This document shows, piece after piece, positions 43,620-52,038 of a stretch of DNA of 64,000 nucleotides. The stretch is taken from assembly GCA_938041035.1 (NCBI GenBank), contig CALHYX010000016.1:1-64000 (forward strand), read 5' to 3'. A model generated the notes under the pieces. The model was not told where the DNA came from. It saw only the letters and a program-made list of their open reading frames with translations, and did no database searches. The translations under genes were made by a program, and so were the position numbers. Source of the DNA: an uncultured Acidimicrobiales bacterium (GTDB lineage: Bacteria > Actinomycetota > Acidimicrobiia > Acidimicrobiales > SHLQ01). Positions within the stretch are counted from its first letter, which is position 1, and each line of letters begins with the position of its first letter.

Positions 43620-45176
43620 TCAGATCTGGCGATCGTCCCAGTACGGCTCGCGAAGCTTGCGCTTTTGTACCTTGCCCGTGCCGGTGCGGGGGAGCTCATC
43701 GACGAAGTCATAGGAACGGGGGCATTTGTACCCGGCCAGATTGTCCCGGCAGAAGGCGCCGAGGGTGGCCTGGACTTCGTCGTTGGCCGGGGCGGCGTCG
43801 CCGGTCACGACGATGGCCTTCACCTGCTCGCCGAACTCCTCGTCGGGCACGCCGATGACGGCTACATCGGCGACGAGGGGATGGCCTCCGAGGACACCCT
43901 CGATTTCGGCGGGGTAGATGTTCACCCCGCCGGAGATGATCATGTCGATCTTGCGGTCGCTGAGCCACAGATACCCGTCGTCGTCGAGGTAGCCGATGTC
44001 GCCGGTCGTGAAGACACCCGGCTCCTTGTGGGCTTCGGCCGTCTTCTCCGGGGCGTTGTGATACTCGAAGTCCATACCCAGCTTGTTGCGGAAGTACAGC
44101 GTGCCGGCCCGGTTGGGCGCACAGGGCTGACCCGCATCGTCGATGACCATGATCTCCATCTGCTCGAGCGGCGGCCCGACCGAACCGCCCTTGCGCTGCC
44201 ATTGCTCGGCATCGATCAGGGTGATCACCGAGCCTTCCGTCGAGCCGTAGTACTCCGTGACCTTAGGCCCCCACCAGTCGATCAGCGCCTGCTTCACCGC
44301 CGGCGGGCAGGGGGCGGCGCCGTGGAGCACCAGCTCCATCGACGAGCCGTCGTACGCCGCCTTCACCTCGTCGGGCAGGTCGATGAGTCGCTTCATCTGG
44401 GTGGGCACGAGGTGGATGTTGGTGGCCTGATGCTCGTCGATGAGTGCGAGCACGCCGGCGCTGTCGTACTTGTGCTGCATGACCGTGGCCGAGCCGGCCA
44501 TCATCGGCAGGAACGAGAACGCCCACTGCGCGGAGTGGTACACCGGACCGCACAACACGGTGATGCCGGGGACGGTCATCATGGCGGCGAATCCGGCTCC
44601 GATCAGGTGCCACATCTCCGGGGTGGTGCCGGCGGGCATGGCCGAGAGCGAACTGCGCACCCCCTTCGGGTTTCCGGTCGTTCCCGACGTGTAGAACATC
44701 GGGCCGCCGAAGCTCTGGTCGGCGGGTTCGGCGGTACTGGCGGCGGCCACGAAGTCGGCGTAGCTCTGTAGCCGGTCCGTGCTGTCGGCGCCGGCGACCA
44801 GCGCGAGGTCGACGCCCGCGGCGCGCTCGTCGGCCAGCGCCTTGGTGACCTCGTCGACGAAGCGATGGCCAACCAGCAACGCGGTCGAACCCGAGTCGCC
44901 GAGGATGTAGGCGATTTCGGGGCCGACGAGGTGCCAGTTGATCGGCACGATGGTCACCCCCATGTTGGCGCACGCGAGCGCCAACTCGAACCACTCGATG
45001 CGATTGCCGCTGATGACCGACACGGTGTCACCCGCCACAACCCCGGACCCGCGCAGGGCGTTGATCACCTGATTCACCCGCTGGTCGAGTTCGCTCCAGG
45101 TGAGTTGGCCGTCGTCGTCGACGAGCGCGATCTCGTCGCCCCGTTCCTCGGCGAATCCGCTCGTCAGTACCGCCAT
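43620..45176 (-). CDS. AMP-dependent acyl-CoA ligase
   Basis: A 518-residue adenylate-forming enzyme with MFYTSGTTGNPKGVRSS near residue 170, VTEYYGSTEGSVITLID near 302, DRKIDMIISGGVNIYPAEIEGVL near 406 and the C-terminal Lys in TGTGKVQKRKL. It activates a second, unknown carboxylic acid as CoA ester. It lies upstream of the LLM oxidoreductase on the same strand and downstream of the SCP2-type thiolase, in a minus-strand run from 47644 to 42532. Confidence 0.93.
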   Translation of the reverse strand: MAVLTSGFAEERGDEIALVDDDGQLTWSELDQRVNQVINALRGSGVVAGDTVSVISGNRIEWFELALACANMGVTIVPINWHLVGPEIAYILGDSGSTALLVGHRFVDEVTKALADERAAGVDLALVAGADSTDRLQSYADFVAAASTAEPADQSFGGPMFYTSGTTGNPKGVRSSLSAMPAGTTPEMWHLIGAGFAAMMTVPGITVLCGPVYHSAQWAFSFLPMMAGSATVMQHKYDSAGVLALIDEHQATNIHLVPTQMKRLIDLPDEVKAAYDGSSMELVLHGAAPCPPAVKQALIDWWGPKVTEYYGSTEGSVITLIDAEQWQRKGGSVGPPLEQMEIMVIDDAGQPCAPNRAGTLYFRNKLGMDFEYHNAPEKTAEAHKEPGVFTTGDIGYLDDDGYLWLSDRKIDMIISGGVNIYPAEIEGVLGGHPLVADVAVIGVPDEEFGEQVKAIVVTGDAAPANDEVQATLGAFCRDNLAGYKCPRSYDFVDELPRTGTGKVQKRKLREPYWDDRQI

Positions 45177-45242
45177 GATGGCGCCCCTTCTCGTTCCGGT
45201 GATGGTTTGTGCGGGTGATGCATGCTCGTGGGTCGGGACCGC

Positions 45243-46394
45243 CTACCGGGCCAGGATCGTCACACCCGAGATACCGGGTGCGCCGTACACATGGGTGTAG
45301 GCGGTCCGCGGGTCGTTCGGTACCTGGCGGGCGCCGGCGTCGCCGCGAAGCTGGAGCACGTTCTCATAGACCTGACGAAGCCCTGAGGCCCCCACCGGTT
45401 CGCCGTTGGCCAGACAGCCGCCGTCGGTGTTGACCGGGAAGCGGCCCCCGATCTCGGTCTCTCCCGCGGCGAGCAGGTGCTCCTGTTCGCCGTGTTCACA
45501 GAAGCCGTTTTCGGCCATGTGCATAATCTCCGCACCTGACTCGGTGTCCTGGAGTTGGGCGATGTCCATGTCGCCCGGGCCCATGCCCGCCATCTCGAAC
45601 GCCGCCGCTGATGCGTCGGCGGTGGGGCCGGCGTTGTGCTCCAGCGCGATGTGCGGCGCCATCACCTCGAAGGACCCGAAGCGGCGGGATCGAACCACTG
45701 CGGCCTTCAGGTAGATGGGCGCGTCGGTGTACTGATGGGCCTTGTCCGCCCGGGCGAGAATGAGCGCGACGCCCCCTTCGCCGGGGGAGCAGAACATGTA
45801 CTGGGTCAACGGATAGCTCAGCATTGCTGAGGCCTTGATGTCCTCGATCGTGAGTGGCTTGCGGCGCCACGCCATCTCGTTCATCGACCCGTTGCGAAAG
45901 GCCTTCTCGGACACGCGGGCGAGACTGTCGGTGGTAATGCCGTGTTCGTGCATGTACCGGTTGATCTTCATGCCGAAGAACTGGGTCGTCAGCGCCATCC
46001 CCGACGCGCCGTACCAGCTGCGCAGGCCCGAGGCCCGGGTGCTGACGCGGAAGGCGCCGCGTTCGTGTTTGTCGAACCCGATGGCGATGCCGAGGTCGAA
46101 CATGCCGGACTTGATGCTGTTGTAGGCCGAGAACAGCGCCGACCCGCCGGTCGCGCAGCCGTTGGCGACGTTGATGAACTGCAATCCGGTGAGGCCCAGT
46201 TTGCTCACCATCGTGTCGGGGCTGCCCGCCGACACGCTGCCACCGAACGCGAACTGGATGTCCTCCCACTGCACGCCGGCGTCGGCGAGCGCCGAGCGCA
46301 CGGCGGTCACCCCCATGTCCATGCCCGACACGCCCTCGTGGCGACCGAAGGGGTGCATGCCGATTCCGACGATGGCGACGTCGTCGGTGGTCAT
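45243..46394 (-). CDS. SCP2-type thiolase / lipid-transfer protein-like
   Basis: A 383-residue thiolase-superfamily protein. Cys80 in NVANGCATGG is at the nucleophile position. The motif normally read as GHPxGATG is here NGEPVGASG (near residue 344), with Glu in place of His. This variant is typical, in my recollection, of actinobacterial lipid-transfer (Ltp) proteins linked to steroid side-chain breakdown. Its start overlaps the DUF35 gene stop by 4 bp. Ltp/DUF35 pairs are known to form heteromeric aldol-lyase or thiolase complexes, so it probably needs the DUF35 partner. Confidence 0.88.
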   Translation of the reverse strand: MTTDDVAIVGIGMHPFGRHEGVSGMDMGVTAVRSALADAGVQWEDIQFAFGGSVSAGSPDTMVSKLGLTGLQFINVANGCATGGSALFSAYNSIKSGMFDLGIAIGFDKHERGAFRVSTRASGLRSWYGASGMALTTQFFGMKINRYMHEHGITTDSLARVSEKAFRNGSMNEMAWRRKPLTIEDIKASAMLSYPLTQYMFCSPGEGGVALILARADKAHQYTDAPIYLKAAVVRSRRFGSFEVMAPHIALEHNAGPTADASAAAFEMAGMGPGDMDIAQLQDTESGAEIMHMAENGFCEHGEQEHLLAAGETEIGGRFPVNTDGGCLANGEPVGASGLRQVYENVLQLRGDAGARQVPNDPRTAYTHVYGAPGISGVTILAR

Positions 46395-46831
46395 GGGGTT
46401 TCCTGTTCGATCGGTGCGAAGGCGAAGGTCACGACCTCGTCGCCGTCATCGTTGGTGAACAGCGGCACGAACGTGAGCTCCATCTCCATACCGATCTTCA
46501 TCTGGGCCGGATCGTTGATGGTGAGCCGAGTTTCGACCCGGAGTTCGCCGGGAAGTTCGACGTAGCCGACGCCGAAGGGCTCGAATGTCTGGGGATCGAC
46601 GTCGCCGGCGTAGGGCGGGGATTTCGGCGGGTACCCCTGCACGGTCCAGGTCCAGAGTTCCCCGGTACGCCCGAGCTCGGTGACTTCGGTCGACTGGCCG
46701 CTGCACTTCGAGCAGCTGGACTGCGTCGGAAACATGACGTTCGCGCAGTCGGTGCAGGTGCTGCCGAGCAACCGGGGTTCATCGGCGGGCCAGGTGAAGA
46801 CCCCCTCGGCCACCGGTACCTGTTTTCCCAT
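46391..46831 (-). CDS. DUF35 zinc-ribbon/OB-fold protein
   Basis: A 146-residue partner protein with a zinc ribbon of four cysteines (CTDC at residues 26-29 and CSKC near 40-43), then an OB-fold (GELWTWTVQGYPPKSPPY, FGVGYVELPGELRVETRLT). In other organisms DUF35 proteins bind acyl-CoA and pair with SCP2-type thiolases, HMG-CoA synthases or MaoC proteins. The overlap with the thiolase gene (ATGA) supports a 1:1 complex. Confidence 0.92.
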   Translation of the reverse strand: MGKQVPVAEGVFTWPADEPRLLGSTCTDCANVMFPTQSSCSKCSGQSTEVTELGRTGELWTWTVQGYPPKSPPYAGDVDPQTFEPFGVGYVELPGELRVETRLTINDPAQMKIGMEMELTFVPLFTNDDGDEVVTFAFAPIEQETP

Positions 46832-46891
46832 TGGCGTAGCTCCGTCGATCGGTTCGGAGGGCGGGTGCGGCGAACCTAGTTGCCGGGTGGT

Positions 46892-47644
46892 CTATTGACC
46901 ACCGGAGATGTTCACGATTTGGCCGGTGACCCAGGCGGACGCCGGAGCGACCAGGAACAGGGCGGCGAGGCCGAGATCCTTCGGCGTGCCCATCCGTTTC
47001 ATCGGGATACGGGCGGCGATGCCCTCGAAGGCGTCTTCGGTGATGCCCAGGGCGTTCATCATGATCTCCGTGGGAACCGCGCCGGGACAGATGCAGTTCA
47101 CGCGAATGTTCGGTGCGAGTTCGCGCGAGAACGTCTTGGTGAGCGAGTTGGTCGCGGCCTTCGCGGCGGCGTAGTGGCCGCTCCCCGGCGTAGCCACGTG
47201 CGAGGTGATCGACGAAATGTTGAGCACGGCGCCCTGGTCCATCCGCGCGGCGGCAACGTTGGTGGCCTCCCAGATGGCGGTGATGTTGAGGTCGACACAG
47301 TCGTCCCACCCTTCGCGAGACAGTTCGCCCAACGGCATGCGGTGCGGGGACCCTCCGGCGTTGTTGACCCAGATGCTCAGCGAGCCGAACTCGGCGACGG
47401 CCCGGTCGGCCAGGTTCTCGAGCGCGTTCCGGTCGGTGACATCGGTGGTCACCGCCACAGCGGCGCCGCCCTCGGCGCGGATCTCGTCTGCGACCCGTTC
47501 GATCTCGTCGGTGCGCCGGGCGGCTACCGCGACCGACGCTCCGGCCGCGGCCAGCACCTTGGCGATGCCCTCACCGATACCGCGCCCGGCACCGGTGACG
47601 ACGGCCACCTGGCCGGTGAGGTCGAACGCTGCTTGAGTCATCAT
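46892..47644 (-). CDS. Short-chain dehydrogenase/reductase
   Basis: A 250-residue SDR with TGAGRGIGEG near residues 17-26, NNAGGSPHR near 94, Ser in ISSITS 13 residues before Tyr in YAAAK, and CPGAVPTEIM. The C terminus is INISGGQ, close to the standard VDGG. It is the first gene of the minus-strand run DUF35, thiolase, ligase, LLM, and is divergent from another SDR at 47767. Confidence 0.92.
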   Translation of the reverse strand: MMTQAAFDLTGQVAVVTGAGRGIGEGIAKVLAAAGASVAVAARRTDEIERVADEIRAEGGAAVAVTTDVTDRNALENLADRAVAEFGSLSIWVNNAGGSPHRMPLGELSREGWDDCVDLNITAIWEATNVAAARMDQGAVLNISSITSHVATPGSGHYAAAKAATNSLTKTFSRELAPNIRVNCICPGAVPTEIMMNALGITEDAFEGIAARIPMKRMGTPKDLGLAALFLVAPASAWVTGQIVNISGGQ

Positions 47645-47766
47645 GGGCCGATGCTTCCACGTCGCCGGGCGGGGATCGAATGCGTGTGGCCACGCGTGGG
47701 TTGCGCCGAGAGGGCCGCTGCGCCAGTCTCGGGCGGTCAGCGCAACGATGAGGAAGGCTGCGCTCC

Positions 47767-48621
47767 ATGGCAGGCAGGGCAGGCAGGATCCAGGACGCGG
47801 TGGCCGTGGTCACCGGGGGCGCGAGCGGCATCGGCGAGGGCACGGTGCGTCGGTTCGTCGCCGAAGGCGCCCGGGTGGTGATCGCCGATCTCCAGCAAGG
47901 GCCCGGAGCCGCCCTGGCCGACGAGCTGGGCGACGGGGCGATCTTTGTCCAGACCGATGTGACGTCGGAGCAGGACGTGGCTGGAGCCATCGACCGCGCC
48001 GTCGAGGAGCACGGTCGGCTCGACATCATGTTCAACAACGCGGGCATCGTCGGCGCGGTCGGGCCCATCGCCCAGACCTCCGTCGACGACTGGGATCGAA
48101 CCGTGGCGATCCTGTTGCGCGGAGTCTTCCTGGGCGTGAAGCACGCCGCCCGGGTGATGGTCCCGCAGCGGTCGGGCGTGATCATCTCCACGTCGAGTAC
48201 CGCAGGAGTCGTCGGCGGGCTCGGTCCTCACGCCTACACCGCGGCCAAGCACGGGGTGATCGGGCTGACGAAGTCGGTGGCCAATGAGCTGGCCCAGCAT
48301 CGGATCCGAGTCAACGCGATTGCGCCCGGCAACACGGTGACCGCCATGGCGGCCGCCGCCTCGGGCAGCCTCGACGACATGGACAAGATGAGCGAGATGA
48401 TCGCCGAGGGGTCACCGCTCGGCTACGCCGGCTTTCCCGAGGACATCGCCAACGCGGCGTTGTTCCTCGCAAGCGACGAGTCGCGCTATATGTCCGGGCA
48501 CACGATGGTGGTGGACGCCGGGCAGACCGCATCGGGGTTGGTGCCGACCCCGTTTCACCGGGCCCGAAACGGCGTGCTTTACGAAGCCGGTCGCCGCACC
48601 CGCTCTACCAGTTCGGATTGA
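47767..48621 (+). CDS. Short-chain dehydrogenase/reductase
   Basis: A 284-residue SDR with TGGASGIGEG near residues 16-25, NNAGIVGAVG near 94, Ser in STSSTAG 13 residues before Tyr in YTAAK, and a lid rich in Met and Ser. A C-terminal extension (TPFHRARNGVLYEAGRRTRS) goes past the usual VDAG ending. The last 17 bp overlap the convergent alcohol dehydrogenase gene. Confidence 0.92.
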   Translation: MAGRAGRIQDAVAVVTGGASGIGEGTVRRFVAEGARVVIADLQQGPGAALADELGDGAIFVQTDVTSEQDVAGAIDRAVEEHGRLDIMFNNAGIVGAVGPIAQTSVDDWDRTVAILLRGVFLGVKHAARVMVPQRSGVIISTSSTAGVVGGLGPHAYTAAKHGVIGLTKSVANELAQHRIRVNAIAPGNTVTAMAAAASGSLDDMDKMSEMIAEGSPLGYAGFPEDIANAALFLASDESRYMSGHTMVVDAGQTASGLVPTPFHRARNGVLYEAGRRTRSTSSD

Positions 48622-49636
48622 CGAGCACCTTCGTCTGTTCGGTCGTCCCGCTGCCGAGGTCGGCGAGCGCATCGCTCAGTCCGTCAAGGTTGGTCGTGCA
48701 CGAGTGCATCGGGGCGAGGCGTACCCGCCCGTCGGCGATCACTCCCATGGCGATCTCGAACTCCTCGTGGGTGTAGGCGAGGGCCGAGGTCACGGTGATC
48801 TCTTTGACGAGCCAGGTGGAGGGGTTGATCTCGGCGTTGGCGTCGGCGAGTCCGATCAGGCTCATGCTGCCGCCTCGACGGGCCAGGTCGACGGCCGACT
48901 GAATGGTGTCCGGACGCCCAACGCATTCATAAACGATGTCGGCGCCCAGGCCGCGGGTCCGTTCGTTGAGCACCTCGCGCACATCGGTCGGTGTCGTCAC
49001 CACGGTGGCGCCGAGTTCGATGGCCAGGGCTCGGCGGGCATCGTTGGGTTCGACCACGATCACCTCGGCGGCCCCGGCGGCCTTGACCCATTGCAGCGTG
49101 GTGAGGCCGATCGGACCGGCGCCCTGGACGACGGCGCAGTCGCCGAGGCGGATACCGCTTTTGCGTACGGCGTGAAGGGCGACGGTGGCGGGTTCGACCT
49201 GGGCGGCATCCTCGTCGCTCAGTCGGGGGTCGGTGCGCACGAGGCGGTCGGCGGCGACGCCGATCCGCGGGGCGAACCCGCCGTGGGCGGGTGCGTTGCG
49301 ATCGGTGCCGGTGACGGACCGGAAGACCTTCGTGCACGTGGCGGGGTGCCCGGCCCGGCACGGCGTACAGGTGCCGCAGGCGGGCGGGACGGCCACGACC
49401 ACCCGATCGCCCTCACCCAGGTGGGAGACGTCGCCGGCCACCGCGGACACCGTGCCGGACCACTCGTGGCCGCAGATGGCGGGGTTGTACGGCTGGCCCG
49501 ACTGAAAGGCATGCACATCGGTGCCACACACGCCGCAGTAGGCGATGTCGACGACCGCCTGCCCGGCGGTTGGTGTCGGGTCGTCGAACTCCCGGAGCTC
49601 CACCTCGCCGGTGCCGGTGATCAGGGCTGCGCGCAT
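48605..49636 (-). CDS. Zinc-dependent alcohol dehydrogenase (MDR family)
   Basis: A 343-residue medium-chain dehydrogenase. The catalytic zinc site is AYCGVCGTDVHAF (residues 32-44) and GHEWSGTV, the structural zinc cysteines are in CGTCTPCRAGHPATC near 91, and the NAD loop is VVQGAGPIGLTTLQW near 166. It oxidises alcohols or polyols to aldehydes or ketones. The ATG at 49636 was preferred to an earlier start that would add an Arg-rich leader. It overlaps the convergent SDR by 17 bp. Confidence 0.93.
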   Translation of the reverse strand: MRAALITGTGEVELREFDDPTPTAGQAVVDIAYCGVCGTDVHAFQSGQPYNPAICGHEWSGTVSAVAGDVSHLGEGDRVVVAVPPACGTCTPCRAGHPATCTKVFRSVTGTDRNAPAHGGFAPRIGVAADRLVRTDPRLSDEDAAQVEPATVALHAVRKSGIRLGDCAVVQGAGPIGLTTLQWVKAAGAAEVIVVEPNDARRALAIELGATVVTTPTDVREVLNERTRGLGADIVYECVGRPDTIQSAVDLARRGGSMSLIGLADANAEINPSTWLVKEITVTSALAYTHEEFEIAMGVIADGRVRLAPMHSCTTNLDGLSDALADLGSGTTEQTKVLVNPNW

Positions 49637-49740
49637 GTCCCACCGTCGCGTGAAAGTGAGCCTTGGTCGAGTTCGGTGTAGAACGGCCACCTACCCGTAT
49701 CGCTGCCGGGAGACTCCCGGGGGCACGGTTGGGGGGCGTC

Positions 49741-50091
49741 ATGATCCTTGTAGCCGGGCACATCGATTTTCACGACCGGGCGGCACGCGACCTGGCGGTC
49801 GAACGATCGGTGCCGTTGCAGCAGGCGACGCGCGACGACGAACCGGGCTGCATCGCCTACAGCTTTTCGGCTGATCCCTGCGTCGACACCCGGGTGCAGG
49901 TCCACGAAGTGTGGGAGGACCAGGCCACCCTGGCGGCCCACTTCGTGCACGAGAACTACTTCTCCATGCTGTCGGCTCTGGGCGAGATCGGGATAGCCCG
50001 GGCGGTCACGAACAAGTATCGATGCGACCGCTCGGAACCGGTGTACGACGAGACCGGCACGGCCAGCGCGGAGTTCTCCTCCGCCACCTGA
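49741..50091 (+). CDS. Antibiotic-biosynthesis-monooxygenase (ABM) domain protein
   Basis: A 116-residue ferredoxin-like alpha/beta protein: MILVAGHIDFHD, QQATRDDEPGCIAYSFSAD, VHEVWEDQATLAAHFVHENYFSML. ABM proteins include small cofactor-independent monooxygenases and quinone- or heme-handling enzymes; no activity can be assigned here. ATG start at 49741, 104 bp from the divergent alcohol dehydrogenase start. Its TGA abuts the convergent permease stop, sharing the palindrome TGATCA. Confidence 0.85.
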   Translation: MILVAGHIDFHDRAARDLAVERSVPLQQATRDDEPGCIAYSFSADPCVDTRVQVHEVWEDQATLAAHFVHENYFSMLSALGEIGIARAVTNKYRCDRSEPVYDETGTASAEFSSAT

Positions 50092-52026
50092 TCAGGTGGC
50101 GGTCGACGGTTGGAACAGGCCGGTGATCCCCCGCGGTACCCGGACCGCGGCGACGATCAGGAACAGTCCGCTGACGGCGAACTGGTAGTCGCTGGCACCG
50201 TCGCTGAGTTGATCCAGGGTGACGGTCAGCAGGCCGCCGGCGGCGAGGCAGCCGGCGATGAGGGCACCCGATGGCGTGGTGATCCCGGCCAGGTAGGCGA
50301 GAGCGACGGCAACCAGGGAGGCAAAGACCAGGAAGGAGCCCACGCTCACGATCTGGCGTTGGTAGGCGAGCAGTACACCGGCGGTGCCGGCGAGCGCGCT
50401 CGAGACGGCGCCGGCGATCACCTTGGCCTGCACGACGTTGATGCCGGACGCCGCCGCAGCTCGCTCGTTCGAGCGAACGGCCAGCCATTGCCGGCCCACG
50501 ACCCCGCGGCGGAGGTTGGCCACCGCCACCATCGCGAGCGCGGCGATGAGGATGACCACGACCCCGAAGGTGCGTCGGGGGAATGCGTCGCCCACCGCGG
50601 CGATGCCGAGATCTGCGCCGAAGAGGGTGGGCGAGGAGACCTCCGACCCGGTCAGGCCGCCGGTGAACCAGCCGAGCTTGAAGACCAGTTCCTCGACCGC
50701 CACCGCGGCGGCCAGCGTGGCGATGGCCAGGTTCAGGCCGCGCACCCGGATGGCGGGCAGCGTGGCGATCTGGCCGGCGACGACGGCCACGAGCACGCCC
50801 AGAACCGGCGCGAACGGGAAGGGCACGCCCAGGTCGTCGGTGAACCGGACCATGGCAAAGGCGGCCATGCCGGCGATGGCGTAGATCGCGAGGGAGATCT
50901 GCCCGACATACCCCGTTACGACGACGACCGACAACGCCATGATCGTCGAGATGGCCGAGACGATGATCCCCGTGCGCCACTCCGATCCGAGGAGCATGGT
51001 CGCGGCGATGGCGGCGGCGGCCGCCCCGAGGGCGACGAACGGGGTGGCCCGCCCGGAGCCGACGATCGGGAGTCCCGACGACAACAGTTCGTCGCGCCTC
51101 GGCATCATCCCGCCACCGAACCAGAGCGACAGCAGGATCACCAGGAACGGCACGCCCTGTTGGAGGCCGATGTTGGGCAGCCATTCCCATTCGCGTTGGA
51201 GGTTCAGCAGTTCGGACTGCACCATGCCGATAGCGAGCCCGCTGAACAACGCGATGGGCAACGAGTTGAGCCGGCCCGGCAACGCGGCGGCGATGGCGGG
51301 CACGATCAACAGGCTGGTGGTCGAGGGGTCGAGCCGAATGACCGGCGCGGCGAGGATGATACACAGTCCCGAGAGCACCGACGCGAGCATCCAGTTGGCG
51401 ACGCCGATCGCGTTGGGTGAGATGCCCATCAGGACCGCGCCGCGTTCGTTGCCGGCGACGGCGCTGGTCGCCAGACCGAACCGCGTCCACCGGTTGACGG
51501 CGACCAGCAGGGCCGTGATCCCGACGGCGATGAGGGCCAGCAGATAGCGGTCGGCCGGGACCCGCAGGTCGCCGAAGATGATCAGGTGGTCGGGGAGCGG
51601 CCCCTCGATCACCAGCGCCGCGGAGCCGCCGGTGCCGAACCGCAGACCAACGATGGCGATCAGGTACAGCAGCAGCCCGAGCGATGCGACGACCCGGGCG
51701 AGCGGAGGGGCGTCGCGCAGGAAGCGGAAGATCAGCAGATACATGAGCGCGCCGAGGGCGGCGGCCAGGAGGAGGCAGATGAGCAACGCGGTCGCCGTGG
51801 TGGGTCGGGCCACGAGCCCGACCCGGGACGGCAGGCCGAGGATCGGGAGCACGAGGTCGCCGGTCGCTCGCAGTTCGTAGTAGGCGAACGCGACGTACAT
51901 ACCCGTGGCCGCGTGGGCGAAGTTCACGACATGGCTAGCCCGATGGGCGATCACCACGCCGATGGCCAGGAGCGCGATGACGGCGCCGGAACCGAGGCCG
52001 AGGATCAGAAAGGTGATGTGGTTCAC
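50092..52026 (-). CDS. Fused LivH-LivM branched-chain-type ABC permease
   Basis: A 644-residue permease that joins LivH-like (residues 1-300; NFAHAATGMYVAFAYYELR near 35, GNERGAVLMGISP near 193, GLAIGMVQSELL near 268) and LivM-like halves (350-644; VVTGYVGQISLAIYAIAGMAAFA near 370, VRGLNLAIATLAAAVAVEELVF near 432, RSNERAAAASGINVVQAKV near 528). One chain thus provides both membrane halves of the importer. It follows the LivK-like lipoprotein on the same strand (12-bp gap). ATPases for it are absent here; the LivG/LivF pair at 40951-42508 would complete it. Confidence 0.92.
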   Translation of the reverse strand: MNHITFLILGLGSGAVIALLAIGVVIAHRASHVVNFAHAATGMYVAFAYYELRATGDLVLPILGLPSRVGLVARPTTATALLICLLLAAALGALMYLLIFRFLRDAPPLARVVASLGLLLYLIAIVGLRFGTGGSAALVIEGPLPDHLIIFGDLRVPADRYLLALIAVGITALLVAVNRWTRFGLATSAVAGNERGAVLMGISPNAIGVANWMLASVLSGLCIILAAPVIRLDPSTTSLLIVPAIAAALPGRLNSLPIALFSGLAIGMVQSELLNLQREWEWLPNIGLQQGVPFLVILLSLWFGGGMMPRRDELLSSGLPIVGSGRATPFVALGAAAAAIAATMLLGSEWRTGIIVSAISTIMALSVVVVTGYVGQISLAIYAIAGMAAFAMVRFTDDLGVPFPFAPVLGVLVAVVAGQIATLPAIRVRGLNLAIATLAAAVAVEELVFKLGWFTGGLTGSEVSSPTLFGADLGIAAVGDAFPRRTFGVVVILIAALAMVAVANLRRGVVGRQWLAVRSNERAAAASGINVVQAKVIAGAVSSALAGTAGVLLAYQRQIVSVGSFLVFASLVAVALAYLAGITTPSGALIAGCLAAGGLLTVTLDQLSDGASDYQFAVSGLFLIVAAVRVPRGITGLFQPSTAT

Positions 52027-52038
52027 CGGTTGGGTCCG

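Noticed and set aside
50110..51420. A 436-codon plus-strand open frame rich in Glu, Asp and Gly.
   Set aside because: Antisense to the fused permease; composition typical of GC-rich antisense frames.
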